The position numbers and the translations under genes are program-made. Shown in pieces: positions 46,858 to 58,559 of a stretch of 64,000 bases of DNA (positions are counted from its first letter, which is position 1; every line of letters begins with the position of its first letter). This DNA comes from Channallabes apus (lineage: Eukaryota > Chordata > Actinopteri > Siluriformes > Clariidae). Below the pieces are notes generated by a model, which saw only the letters and a program-made list of their open reading frames with translations, was not told the origin of the DNA and searched no databases. The stretch covers positions 4,770,401 to 4,834,400 of the forward strand of contig CM060125.1 in the NCBI GenBank assembly GCA_030522415.1. Direction: 5' to 3'.

Positions 46858-47233
46858 TTCATTCATTTTCTGTACCGCTTTATCCTTATATACAGGGTCG
46901 CGGGGGACCTGGAGCCTATCCCAGGAAACTTAGGGCACTAGGCGGGGTACACCCTGGACAGGGTGCCAATCCATCACAGGGCACACACACATACACACAC
47001 TTACAGTACACACCCATTCACACACTACAGGCAATTTGGAATGTCAATTAGCCTAACCTACATGTCTTTGGACTGTGGGAGGAAACCGGAGTACCCGGAG
47101 GAAACCCACCAAGCACGGGGAGAACATGCAAACTCCATGCACACAGAGACGGGAATCGAGCCTGGCCGGGGAATCGAACCCAGACCCTGGAGGTGCAAGG
47201 CGACAGTGCTAACCACTACACCACCGTGCCGCC
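46858..47233 (-). mobile_element. tRNA-derived SINE, minus strand, 11-bp target duplication
   Basis: This is a full-length copy from ATTCATTCATTTTCTGTACC to CACCGTGCCGCC. AGCATAAATCA is repeated perfectly at 46847-46857 and 47234-47244. The CA-rich part carries TACAGTA at 47002. Confidence 0.96.
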
Positions 47234-47244
47234 AGCATAAATCA

Positions 47245-48440
47245 GGAATTTAAAAAAAGGTTCCTTTACTAGTATTTATTTATCAACCCTGTACCTTGTA
47301 ACTTTAGCAGAAAATTAAGTATACTACTAAATAAATGCACTACTACTGTACAGTGGCTGTTGTAATGCACAACAAACACAAATGAGTTAATGTGATTTGC
47401 ACTCTTCTTAATATGCCGCCTGTATTTCGGATTCTTTCACTATGCTTTCAATAGCACTGTTTTACAGTCAGTGTCTGCAAGAGCTCCCGAAGATAAATGG
47501 CACTGGCGCTCACTGAATATGTAAGAATGCTAGCATGCTGAAGTAATGCTTCAAATTGCATGCTGTGCTATAAATACTACAGTATAACTGTTCCATTCAA
47601 GGAGCAACAGCACTGCGTTTTTGGCAATCTTCCCAGACTGACTTTAGTTTGGGTTCAACTAGACAACAATCATGGCATAATTTTGATTAAGGGTAAGGAA
47701 TCTCTTACATTGTGGGTCAAAGGGTGCCTAAGAACTAACCTTAGGGTAAGCCATATCCTCCTGAGACCCGGACTCTACTGTTGTGATACTGTTTCTCTTC
47801 ATTCATATTCAAAGGCTTTAACCGATGGAGGAGAAGAATTATACTGTACCTCACAGTCTTCATATGAGGATGGGACAAGGACATACTGTACATAGACAAT
47901 GAAGTTGGGAGAAAATGTCATGTCCTCATATGAGGATATTCGGGTCCCACACAGACGCACATACTGTACTGTACACCCATACGCATATTCTGTGTATATA
48001 CTGTGGCCGTTGTCTCTACACACTCATTCTCTGTAATCGAAAGAATAGCGTGAATCAAAGGTATATTTTTGAGTATTGTGATTTTCGATTTAATTCGATT
48101 CAGGAACACAGGCTTAACAGGTTTAAAAGCATTAACGTCTGCTAAAAGTACCCAATTAAGCATGGAAAGTTGAACTAAAATAACATCTTCAATTTATGAG
48201 GAGGTTATTGTTTAAATGACAATATTTTCTTGTTCAATCCATACTCCAGTGAGGTCGCTGGCAGTCTTGCACCAGCCGCTCATAAACTTTTAGATCACTA
48301 ATCAAATCGATTCTGAATTGAAACCTGACCCACCAACTAAATGGATTGAACCATCAAAAGTTTCATTAAAACGCTACTAATTAACATACTGTAGGATGAG
48401 CTCCCCAGGTAGGGTTCCATCATTCCATAAAATACACTTC
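47245..48440. other. TMEM132 intron, no gene
   Basis: A short palindrome TCATATGA is repeated at about 47863 and 47928 within similar contexts (TCATATGAGGAT). Footprints are dense at 47344-47973. No coding sequence is recognised. Confidence 0.35.
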
Positions 48441-48762
48441 TTCTTCTTCTTTGTCTTTTGGCTGTTCCCTTTCAGGGGTCGCCACAGCGAATCATCTGCC
48501 TCCATCTAACCCTATCCTCTGCATCCTCTTCTCTCACACCAACTAACTTCATGTCCTCTCTCACTGCATCCATAAATCTCCTCTTTGGTCTTCCTCTAGA
48601 CCTCCTGCCTGGCAGCTCCAACCTCAGCATCCTTCTACCGATATATTCACACTCTCTCCTCTGAACGTGTCCAAACCACCTCAATCTGGCCTCTCTGACT
48701 TTATCTCCAAAACATCTAACATGGGTTGTCCCTCTGATGAACTCACTCTTGATCCTATCCAT
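48441..48762 (-). mobile_element. RTE-like LINE, 3' end only
   Basis: The minus-strand frame encodes MDRIKSEFIRGTTHVRCFGD, then LRWFGHVQRRE and GRPKRRFMDAVRED, and ends RWRQMIRCGDP. This is the C-terminal region of an RTE-like non-LTR protein. It is about 90% like the 57.95-kb copy. It is 5'-truncated at 48762 and its 3' tail is CTTCTT-type. Confidence 0.85.
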
Positions 48763-48947
48763 CCTTTACACTGTATATTCCATTTCCAAGATCATTTTAC
48801 ATTTCAAAGAGGCTGGAGGAATAAAAAGGTATGCACTGTACAATGTAGAGAAATGTATTTACTGTAGAACATGCTATGCCTACAACATTGTCTATTCAGT
48901 CTGTAGATTCCTTTTGTTGTTATTTTATTTATATTGTGAATTTGTGT

Positions 48948-49797
48948 TAGGGTTGTTCTGATACTGGTATCGGAAATGCTACCGATACCACAACAAAATC
49001 TGGCATCGGAATCGGCGAGTATTTGAGTCCACGTATCGATCCGATACCATTTTCCTAAACATAACCTATTTATGCCCGCTAGCTTTGCTAGCTTAGCTTA
49101 CTTACAGAGTGTCACGGTGTGTGCCTGTGATGGTCGTGCGCACAAATTGATATCGCTCCTCGCTCACTAGTTAGGCACCCTCCCCCCCCTTTAGGTATGT
49201 GAAGCAGCAGAGCCGCAGAATCAGGCAACGGCCCATGAGCTATCGCCGCTAATGATCCCGGCGCTATAAAACACAGCGGGGAGTGTAGCTCGGGGTCTGA
49301 CTGTTGGGAAGCTGGACTTTGCGACGCGGTGGATTTTATGAGAGACAGTGGCACAAGAGCGGGGCGATGTGATGCGCCCCAGAGACTTTAAAAAGGGGGG
49401 CGCCTTTGATCTCCGCGAGAGGAGCGCGTGAACGAGCTGCGCGAGCTCCCGCGGCACCTTCACTTCCGCGTAGAGCCCGCCTTCGCATCCCTGCCGCCGA
49501 AGTGGAAAAGGCTGCAGAGAGCCTTTAACCCTTTCCTTCCCCATTTTTCGAAATAAATGACCCTTTTTCCTGTAAGACCTCGCCTCGTGTCCGTGTTTCA
49601 TGCTGTCGCCCGTGCACTTAGGGTCGAACCCGTTACACAGGGCTAGTAGTATTTTACTAAAAAAAGGAAAGGTTATATATATACACTCTACAGATACACA
49701 TCCAGGTATCGGATCAGTACTCGGTATCGGCCGATACCCTGAGCCCAAGTATCGGAATCGGTATCGGGAGGGGAAAAATGGTATCGGAACATTTCTA
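48948..49797 (+). mobile_element. hAT-like element carrying a solo LTR, copy 4
   Basis: The ends are TAGGGTTGTTCTGATACT and TCGGAACATTTCTA. The flanks ATTTGTGT (48940-48947) and ATTTATGT (49798-49805) are an 8-bp target duplication with one mismatch. This copy has lost most of the CA microsatellite. Confidence 0.92.
49110..49637 (+). mobile_element. Solo LTR inside the hAT-like element, copy 4
   Basis: It has the same ends, TATA box and AATAAA signal as the others. CAGAG and CAGGG flanks are conserved, so the LTR insertion predates amplification of the composite. Confidence 0.75.
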
Positions 49798-49805
49798 ATT
49801 TATGT

Positions 49806-50214
49806 ATTGTAACTTAAACCATTTTACTCTATTTTCTCCCTAAATATTCAGTAGCTCTTACAGTAAGTAGAGAAATTATAGTGCAAGAAGAATGCATGAT
49901 TTTTTTAAGGATACTAGAACTACGTTTCTAACTAAAAGTTTTGTATATTAGACAAATCGAAAGCCACATATACAGTAAGTGCGCATTTAAATAAAACTTC
50001 TGGCAAGTAACTAGGAATAAGTCTAGGTTTGCACGTTGATAGAAACCTCTGAGCTAACTGATTAATAGTTTAATAAAAAAGCTATATAAAACCTATGACT
50101 TAGGGACCTCATTTTATAATCAAAGCTTTAGCAGAAAGCCGCTTTATATAAAATGTAATTGAAACACTGAAATATTATACCGCTAGCAAAACCCTGAGGA
50201 TTCAGCAACCCCAA
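49806..50214. other. TMEM132 intron, no gene
   Basis: AT-rich with two footprints (49859 and 49971). Nothing else is seen. Confidence 0.35.
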
Positions 50215-50365
50215 AACTGCAGCTCTTGTAGGATGGTTCCCAGACTGCAGTGGTCAGGACCTACTGTACAGTACCAAGAATGGCCCTTGGAAGGAAAAGA
50301 ACGCAAGTGCCACAACAGGGTCATGGACGGTCAAGACTGCAGCTATTGTTAATATAAAACAGCAG
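50215..50365 (+). mobile_element. Tc1/mariner fossil fragment
   Basis: GCAGCTCTTGTAGGATGGTT, CCAGACTGCAGTGGTCAG and CAACAGGGTCATGGACGGTC match the 5' part of the family at 2500-4235. Inside it CCTACTGTACAGTACC carries a double footprint (50262 and 50267). Confidence 0.65.
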
Positions 50366-50475
50366 ATTGCATGACAAGGAGTGGAATGTGCGTGAACAAT
50401 GATCTGCACGGGTCATTAGTGAGACATTAGATGCCATGGAGTGAGCAGGTGTTCTGTGTGACCGTCACATTCAAA

Positions 50476-50765
50476 ATGACTGAGTCAGTAGAGAAACAAA
50501 TCTGGATCAAATTTTGCGTTAAGCTTGAACATTACGCTATGGAAACTATTAGGGTGATTCAGGAAGCTTGCAGGGACGATACAATGAGAGCAGCACAAAT
50601 AATGTGTGGCACAGATGCTTCAAAGATGGTCGAGAGTCTGTTAAAAAGTTGGAAGTGATCCCCTGAGAACCACTGAAAATGTTCAATGTGTACCGGCTAC
50701 AACCAAGAACAAAAACGGGCGACTGATGGTGCGAGAACTAGAAGTGCAATAACGAGTTTATTATA
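50476..50765 (+). mobile_element. Mariner-type transposase N-terminal remnant
   Basis: From ATG 50476 the frame reads MTESVEKQIWIKFCVKLEHY, then ETIRVIQEACRDDTM. This is the HTH pattern of mariner transposases of the SETMAR/GVQW3 kind. After frameshifts near 50610-50660 the sequence still yields DPLRTTENVQ and NGRLMVRELEV, the expected linker and second HTH. The catalytic domain is absent. Confidence 0.65.
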
Positions 50766-51480
50766 GTACATGTAATCCACTCATTATACAGTATGGCTAG
50801 ATACCTTCCGGACAGACCTCAGGTATAATAGTGATGAACATTTATGATCATTTAACCTTTTTGGATTTTTATATTTTTATACTTCAGCTATTACAAAAAA
50901 AAGGGTAGGTACAGTATAACTGGTACCTCCTTTACAGTTCATATTAAAATGTATTTTTTTGGCCTGTAGACATATGTATGTATATATGTAGGGATAAATG
51001 GATGCATGCATGCATGTCTGTATGTATGTATTTGTGTTTTTTTTTATATCAGCTGCTGATATACTGTAAAAAAAGAAACAGACAAACAAAACATCAGGTG
51101 ACTGTCATAAACTACAGAAACAGAAGGCACTTGATCGAGGTTTTACCAAAGGCATCAATGGTGCTATCACATCCCTGCAGTGTTCCCATGCAGAAAAGAC
51201 CACAGCATTCATCAGAGTCATTATGATTCACACTTTGTCTTCATGCCGTCCAAACCTTCTGCAGCGACACAGTAATTAAACACAGAAGTACTTCCTCACA
51301 GGAGAGCGGGCAACTCCAGCTTCCTGTAGAGATCAGCTCATTGGTCTTAATGGAATTTAAGGCAAAAACCGAAATTTCAATCCAGTTACAAAATATCAGA
51401 AGAAGAAAAGATAAAAAAAACATATAATAATATTAATACAATTAAAAATGTAGATATCAAAACACAAAAAACAACAAAAA
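50766..51480. other. TMEM132 intron, no gene
   Basis: ATGC/GTAT-rich simple sequence at 50965-51030. No gene is seen. Confidence 0.35.
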
Positions 51481-52070
51481 CAGAAAAAAACTATTTAAAC
51501 CGACCTTATTAATTTTTTTTTTCCCTCGAATATCCAGATTTATTTTTCGCAATCTGGCAGCCTAAGTATAATACACTTTTTGAGCTGCTTATATGCAAAA
51601 AGTATTAATCAGTCCTAATATACAGTAGAATGAAGAAATACAGTAATCAATGCACAGAAAGCTGATTTGTAAAAATAAAAATATACATAAATAAATAAAT
51701 AATATAGTCGCAAGCAACGATGAACGGGCCCAAGCATCTCGTGCCATCGCCACCCGGGTGCACCACAAAACCTATTTGCGTGATAAGACCTACAAAAAGC
51801 CATCGCCACCCGGGTTGCACACTTCACACAATATGATGTAATAGGGCTGATGTCAGCTTGGGCCCTAAATATTTGTCAAAAACTGTGAGTGTGTATGCGA
51901 CAAAAAAGAAAAAAAACTATTTAATAATATACTATTTAATTTATAAGTATAATACAAGTATAAGTATAATACACTTTTTGGGCTGCTTACATGTAAAAAG
52001 TAATAATCAATCCTAATATAGAAGGAAGAAATAATCAATGGACAGAAAGTTTATTTGTAAAAATTAAAAA
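51481..52070. repeat. Direct repeat pair flanking a GTCGCAAGCAACGATG repeat
   Basis: About 130 bp at 51559-51690 (TAAGTATAATACACTTTTTG, then AGCTGATTTGTAAAAAT) recurs at 51962-52066 with moderate divergence. A further AAAAACTATTTAA match lies upstream of each copy. Between them, at 51705-51885, lies a fish repeat with GTCGCAAGCAACGATGAACG and two CCATCGCCACCCGGG motifs. This may be a local duplication or the long repeats of one element. The first copy has two TACAGTA heptamers where the second has TA. Confidence 0.75.
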
Positions 52071-53099
52071 ATTCATAATTTTAAAGTTATTGAACAGTGT
52101 TATCTGTACTTCCATTAGCTGGTATTAAGAAAGAGAGAATTAGATTTGAAATAGTTTTACCCCATACACTTTTCATAATACAATAAGGTCCCTGAAATCC
52201 CATCTTTGAATTTTTTTTTTTCGTTTGAAGCAGTGAGTGGCGAGTAAATAAAATGCTAATGCGGAAAAACCTCTCTGATGCTCTTTGTTGAAGTTAACAG
52301 TTCTTGGTTAATTATTGATTAAACATACCCAACTCTTAAATGTATATTAGAGGTCTGACTGGTGAGGTTAATTGGGATATAACAATGTGTAACTGCAGGC
52401 GGCTTAAACACTGAATTTATAGGATATTAAAAATCTGAAAAATATTTATGCATTATTCATAATGTTTCGAACTTGTTGTGATCATTAAATTATAAGAAAG
52501 CAAAGAGACCATGAACTTTAATTGACTCATGCTTTACTGTGTGGTTTCTGAAGGCTACCCAGCATTATTAGGATATTATTCCATCAAAATGCATTTAATG
52601 TCTTTTTGCCACTCATAAACATAAACAGAAATCTTATCATTAAAAAATTCATTAAAACAAAAACAAAAAAGAAAAACCACTGAACATTCCATGCTGTACT
52701 GTAGTTGGAGGATACTCTCTAGATGAAAGAGTTCCCATCACAGTTAGCAGCCTGACGTCTGATTGTTATTGACTGAGATGCTCAATGAACCGAGGGCTGA
52801 AGCACACGTTGTGTTTCTCATCCTGGTCTTCAGCCATTGATTGTTACAGGAGTAAATCAGCAGGAAAACAACACATTTCCGCAATGTTTTCACAATCTTT
52901 CCTCCTTTCCCATCAAAGACATACTTGCTTCCAGCCTACCAACATGCTACCAACAAAATTTGTGCATGCCAACATAAAATATTTAGCCTAAAGTTAGAGT
53001 TAAATTAAGTACGTTTTTTTTCTTAATAGTTGCGCGGGAAAAGTTGTTTTCACACCAGATCAATCATGCCTATGTCTTTAATACTGCTCTTGTATAGCA
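52071..53099. other. TMEM132 intron, no gene
   Basis: No recognisable transposon and no supported exon. The composition of 52240-52640 is that of unique sequence. Confidence 0.35.
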
Positions 53100-53102
53100 T
53101 TA

Positions 53103-53200
53103 CATTTACATTACATTTAGGCATTTGGCAGACGCCCTTATCCACAGCGACGTACATCAATAATTGTATGTAATCCTTACACTAGGTTACAAACCAGAAG
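53103..53200 (-). mobile_element. Truncated second-family SINE
   Basis: TTACATTTAGGCATTTGGCA and GACGCCCTTATCCACAGCGA match the 3' part of the SINE at 37321-37517. The tRNA-like head is missing. Confidence 0.75.
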
Positions 53201-54304
53201 TACCATCAGTCAAACAGTGTTGGGAAGATTTTTTTTATTTTTTATTATTGAATGGAGTTTAACTCAAATACCTAAGAAACAGTGACTTGGCTGTACAGAC
53301 ATCTACAGTAAGTTCATTCCACCACCTACTGTAGGTGCCAAACAGTCTAGATGCATGCATGCTGTACCTAAGCATACGTTTCACATATAAGGAGTTATAT
53401 TATTTTTGTTTTTTGTAACCTTTTTTTTTTACTGCACTGCATTCTGCAAATATCCTAATAAATATCTGTACTGTCTACTTCACTGCACTTATGCATGGCA
53501 TTGTGTTACAGTAGCGAACCGCACAAGGGCATAAGATTTGAAATATCACCTGCTGGTTATTATACAGCGTGCAAATATACTCAGGTAGAAATGTACAGTA
53601 CAGGGACTTTTGTACTTTTACTTGAGTAATGTTACCTGCAACCTTTCGACTTTTTTTCAAGTACAGAATTTGTGTAGTTCGCCCCATAAACCATTCTCAC
53701 TCCCCCAATTGTTCCTCGCTGCTAATATAGGTATCCATTGCCACTTAAGGAGGTACTAGTAATTTCAGTTTAACAGTAAAGAATTTACTCACAGTACAGT
53801 AAGTACTGCTATATTAATACATTTATATTAATAAATGACACTTGTCCCTTCTTGATCTGAGAAAAGATCAAATAAGTATTTAATGATATCTAAACAGTAG
53901 CTTTCCAGCTCTGGGCAAACCTAAAATATGTGTAGCAAAGTTGCAATTTTACATGGAGGACAGCACACTGAGATTTTCAGGAGTGAAATACATGATGTAT
54001 GGTAGCATGAAAATTATTTGAACACATATTAAAAGAAATTGTGTGAACATTTTCATAAATGGTTTCCTATTCCCTAAAGGTTTATCCCACTTTAATTTAA
54101 GGTAAACCTGCCATACATATACAGTATAAGACAAGACATTTAAAATCATGTTATATTTTTTCACATAAAATAAAGGAGAGGCAGTACAGCATAGCCATTA
54201 TTGGCATTTTAGTAAGGGCCTAAGTACACTCACTTCATACAAATCACAAAGGGTTTTTATACCACATTTGTACCAGTACTGTCTTGGCTTTTAATTTTGG
54301 AAAT
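53201..54304. other. TMEM132 intron, no gene
   Basis: AT-rich with several footprints. Nothing else is recognised. Confidence 0.35.
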
Positions 54305-54640
54305 ACAGAACCAGGCAAAAGTTTGGACACAAGTTTTGGATTTATTAGAGTAAACTCTATTCACAATTATGAAGTAACACATATGGCAATTAAGTACTGT
54401 AACAACAGCTATAACACCAGTAAGTTGTTATTTTAAGACATGAATGTCAGCTGGTCTGGAATAGCTTTTGCAAGAACAGTACTGTCAAGTGCATTTCCAA
54501 AACTCCTCAAGCACCATGATGAAACCTCATGATTCCATTCCTCCATGAAGACCATTCCAGGAAATAAAGACCGAAAATGTATCTCTGTTTGAGAGGAGAA
54601 GTTAAATTAGAAGTTGTGGCCAAACTTGATTGATATTGTC
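54305..54640. mobile_element. Decayed Tc1-type remnant
   Basis: CAGGCAAAAGTTTGGACACA at the left and GTTGTGGCCAAACTTGATTG at the right look like the inverted outer ends of a fish Tc1-like element. The interior AGACATGAATGTCAGCTGGT and GAATAGCTTTTGCAAGAAC resembles its N-terminal coding region with heavy decay. Confidence 0.5.
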
Positions 54641-56784
54641 AAGTATTGTTTCATTTGAATTATTGGTTATGCCTTTGAGTATTCTTAAACTAGATCGATC
54701 TGCTCAAACAAGCGACCCTGTATTGTTCAATAAGGCATGAAAGTGTGCAGAGGGCAGCCATCGCCTGCTACTGTATATGCAATCATACTGTACAGTATGG
54801 AGCTAAATAAGGCAGGAGCCTACCAATATGCTATGATAATAACCATAAATGGAGTGGAATACCAATTGGACAGACAAAAGAAGGCAATCAGTACATTGGG
54901 AATCCAGTCCAGACCAGGTCAATTAGTTACTTTTACTATAATCGCATTATTGATCCTGTATTCACAATGACCAGAAGTCATTATTTTGTGTGTGTCGATA
55001 CTTAAGAGCAACAGGACGCAGCTAGCAACAACAAAGTGATAACTATTTGAAAAAAATATATCCAAAATTTATATCCCAAAAAAGTTTTTTTGTATATTCT
55101 GTGTGGTAATAATCAGTGTTACCATGGCAACTGGCAATACAATGAAAAAGGCACTTCTAATAGCAACCAACGTAGGATGGTTTTAGCACAAAGTGACGTG
55201 AATGCAGCACTGCCCGCCTGATTTCCTTCTTAAACACAAAGAAATATAAGAAGACTATAATAAGAACGTAAAACATATACACATACTGTACAAATTGTCA
55301 ATTATGAAACACTTATAGTAAATAGTAAATATATGAATGTTATTATAAGAATGTTTGACTTTTGCCTTGTTTTAGGTGTTTTCTCTCTTGATGCTTGATA
55401 GTTTATTTAGGACCATCGTTTTCTCCTTACACTCACAGTTAGATGGTGTTTTTGGAGAAGATCCAGAAGATCTATTCTCACTGTACTTTAACCACACCAA
55501 TCATCTCTTTCACACCGCCTCACTCGCCAAGTCTTTAGCTAAGACATGTTAAAATATCAGTGTTTCTGTGCTAGATGATCAATTTTCAGTGTTACATACT
55601 GTATGGTTCTGTTCTTACTGAGAAAACAAATGTGTGTATTTTGATCTCAGACTCTCTCACACACACACACTCTGACTAATGGACTCCAAAGTCATTTTGT
55701 GATCTCTGTAGCATTTGCAAGCTCATTATGCATGTGTACATAGTACCAGAGTGACATGTGCAATTTAACCCAGACTGATGGATTGTTTATATGTTCTGAA
55801 TATTAATGCTAATACTATTAATAGGACAGACTCAAGGCACATTTATTGGCTTTTTACTCTTCTCTCTCTTTTTTTTTTTTCACGCCGAATGCATCCCATG
55901 TTTTCCTTTTTCTGCTACAAAACACAAAGTCGATTCTTGATTGTGATACATCACAGCATGTTTTATTACAGAGACTAAACTCACGCTGTCTCTGCTGGAA
56001 CACATAAGGCCGTATGAAGTTTAGGGGCCACTTAAAGATCCTGTTCTCATCAATGCAGCCCAAACATCATTACCGTAATAGGACACAACAGCTTCCTTTC
56101 AGAATATTCAGATCAGTACAGCGCTGGAAACTGATCACGTTGTCTGCAACTGAAAATAAGTGCCTCATAATAATTCGCACCAAGTCCAACAACAACAACA
56201 TCCAATCACTGATGGGGATTTATATACAAACCTGAAGATTTTACTCAGAACTGTGAACATGCAATATGAGTTTGAGCAAAAAACAGTATTGAGGCCAACG
56301 CCACTGTCTGACATCACATAAATAACTTTAATGTTACCATAATAAAATCACAGCCGAAACCATGCTTTGTCTATAAATGACATTTGTCTATAATTTGTCA
56401 TTCAAGGCCAATATTAAATAGATATACATGTAAACTATTATTGTTTAATTAATTTTCAGGTAAGAAAGACTCATGAGAAAGAACTATTATTTAGAATAAA
56501 TTATGAATTAACTTCAAGTGAGCTGAAACGAAGCAGCCAAGCGCTCGGTCAGCTGATGCTCTAAACCATGGGCAAGGTTTTCATTACAGCAGAGTGCGGC
56601 AAATTAATAAAAACATTTTTTTCTGAATTACACAAATCAAAAAGCATGCTATTTTAAAGCATGATAAAATAGCCTATATCCCATTACGGTTTCATGACCT
56701 TAATTTATGAGGTACTGGCTGCATTTAGTTGTGTGCATGAGTAACAGTCAGGGCATGATGTTAAAAAAAAAAAAAAAAAAAAGG
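54641..56784. other. TMEM132 intron, no gene
   Basis: No supported exon or transposon. A poly-A lies at 56763-56782. Confidence 0.35.
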
Positions 56785-56894
56785 ATGTACTGGATTAAGT
56801 GCTATTATATAAGCTGCTGAATAATGCATGTGGAAGCCATATTGTTAAATGAATCCAATTTAATGTGATCATTTGGCAATGTTAAAAGCATAGT

Positions 56895-57255
56895 TCAGAT
56901 TTTTTTTTCAAGACTGTCTTGAATCAAAATTGAGGTGTATGTAAGTACATTACCATCGGTCTTGGTCATTATAAATTCTCGTGCTTTGAAGTTTGTCACC
57001 CGGAATGTGTGCACAATGTAAGTAATTGGGGCCAAATTGCACAACCCTCGTTCTGTGCACAAATGCACTGCAAAGTTCAGCTCAGACTCATATGGAGCTT
57101 CTGCAGTAAATCGCTGTCTTTCAAAGTTACGGTGTGTTAAGAACAAATTTAACTCTTTTCTAGAAGAACAAGTTGAATTTGTACTAACTTTGAAAGACAC
57201 CAATTCTTTTATATTTAAAGACTATAGAAGCTTCATATAAGTTCCAGCTAAATAA
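56895..57255. repeat. Unclassified fish interspersed repeat
   Basis: AATGTAAGTAATTGGGGCCA and CATATGGAGCTTCTGCAGTA belong to a repeat I recognise as common in teleosts, probably a non-autonomous DNA transposon. The frame of about 100 codons on the minus strand across it is not a gene. Ends were not defined. Confidence 0.5.
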
Positions 57256-57504
57256 CAACAAAGTATTTATATGGGCATTACAGTACATTTGCTTTAAGAA
57301 AGACTTTTACCCAAAGCTTCTCCCAAACCATGGCAAGCCTTGCCAACCTCTGACAAAATGCCTTAAGAGCTCCTTAGGATCTCATACCAGCTTGGGATTA
57401 AATTGCGGAATGTACGACTCAGTTCTTAACTACCATGTGAAGTAAACAGTTTTTTTTTACCTGGCTTTAACAAGTCTGATTTTGCTGGTTCTGTCTTGAT
57501 TTCA

Positions 57505-57834
57505 GCGGCATTGGGGTGTAGTGGTTAGCACTGTCGCCTTGCACCTCCAGGGTCCGGGTTCGATTTCCGTCTCTGTGTGCATGGAGTTTGCATGTTCTCC
57601 CCGTGCTTGGTGGGTTTCCTCCGGGTACTCCGGTTTCCTCCCACAGTCCAAAGACCTGCAGATTAGGCTAATTGGCGTTCCTAAATTGCCCGTAGTGAGC
57701 GTGTCTTGCGATGGATTGGCACCCGGTCCAAGGTGTACCCCGCCTTGTGCCCTAAGCCTCCTGGGATAGTCTCCAGGCCCCCCCAAGATCCTGAATCCAG
57801 GATAAAGCGGTATAGACAATGAGTGTGTGAGTGA
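57505..57834 (+). mobile_element. tRNA-derived SINE, shortened, 12-bp target duplication
   Basis: The head begins GCGGCATTGGGGTGTAGTGG. About 30 bp around the second CGATTCC repeat and much of the GT region are missing. GTCTTGATTTCA is repeated exactly at 57493-57504 and 57835-57846. Confidence 0.95.
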
Positions 57835-57981
57835 GTCTTGATTTCATGATCTCAAGTTTTGAGAGTCTCAGCTCCTTAATCCAGACACCTCTCCGGCTTT
57901 CTATGCGAATATCAGCATTTTGATACAGTATATACTCTTGTTTTTGTTACATCTTCTTCTTTGTCTTTCGGCTGTTCCCGT

Positions 57982-58554
57982 TCAGGGGTCGCCACAGCGA
58001 ATCATCTGCCTCCATCTAACCCTATCCTCTGCATCCTCTTCTCTCACACCAACTAACTTCATGCCCTCTCTCACTGCATCCATAAATCTCCTCTTTGGTC
58101 TTCCTCTAGACCTCCTGCCTGGCAGTTCCAACCTCAGCATCCTTCTACCGATATATTCACAATCTCTCCTCTGAACATGTCCAAACCACCTCAATCTGGC
58201 CTCTCTGACTTTATCTCCAAAACATCTCACATGGGTTGTCCCTCTGATGAACTGATTCTTGATCCTATCCATCCTTGTCACTCCCAAAGAGAACCTCAAC
58301 ATCTTCAGCTCTGCTACCTCTAGCTCTGCCTCCTGTCTTTTCTTCAGTGCCACTGCCTCTAAGCCGTAGAGCATCGCTGGTCTCACCACTGTGCTGTACA
58401 CCTTTCCTTTCATTCTCGCTGATGCTCTTTTATCGCACAACACACCTGACACTTTTCTCCACCCATTCCAACCTGCCTGTACTCGTCTCTTCACCTCCTT
58501 TGAACACTCTCCGTTGCTCTGGGCCGTTGACCCTAAGTACTTAAAATCCTGCAC
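57982..58554 (-). pseudogene. RTE-like LINE protein, C-terminal part
   Basis: The 190-codon frame reads FKYLGSTAQSNGECSKEVKR, then MLYGLEAVALKKRQEAELEV, LRWFGHVQRRDCEYIGRRM and GRPKRRFMD, ending MIRCGDP. This is the thumb and C-terminal extension of an RTE-like reverse transcriptase. The upstream catalytic part is in another frame at 58560-58979. Confidence 0.88.
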
Positions 58555-58559
58555 CTTCT

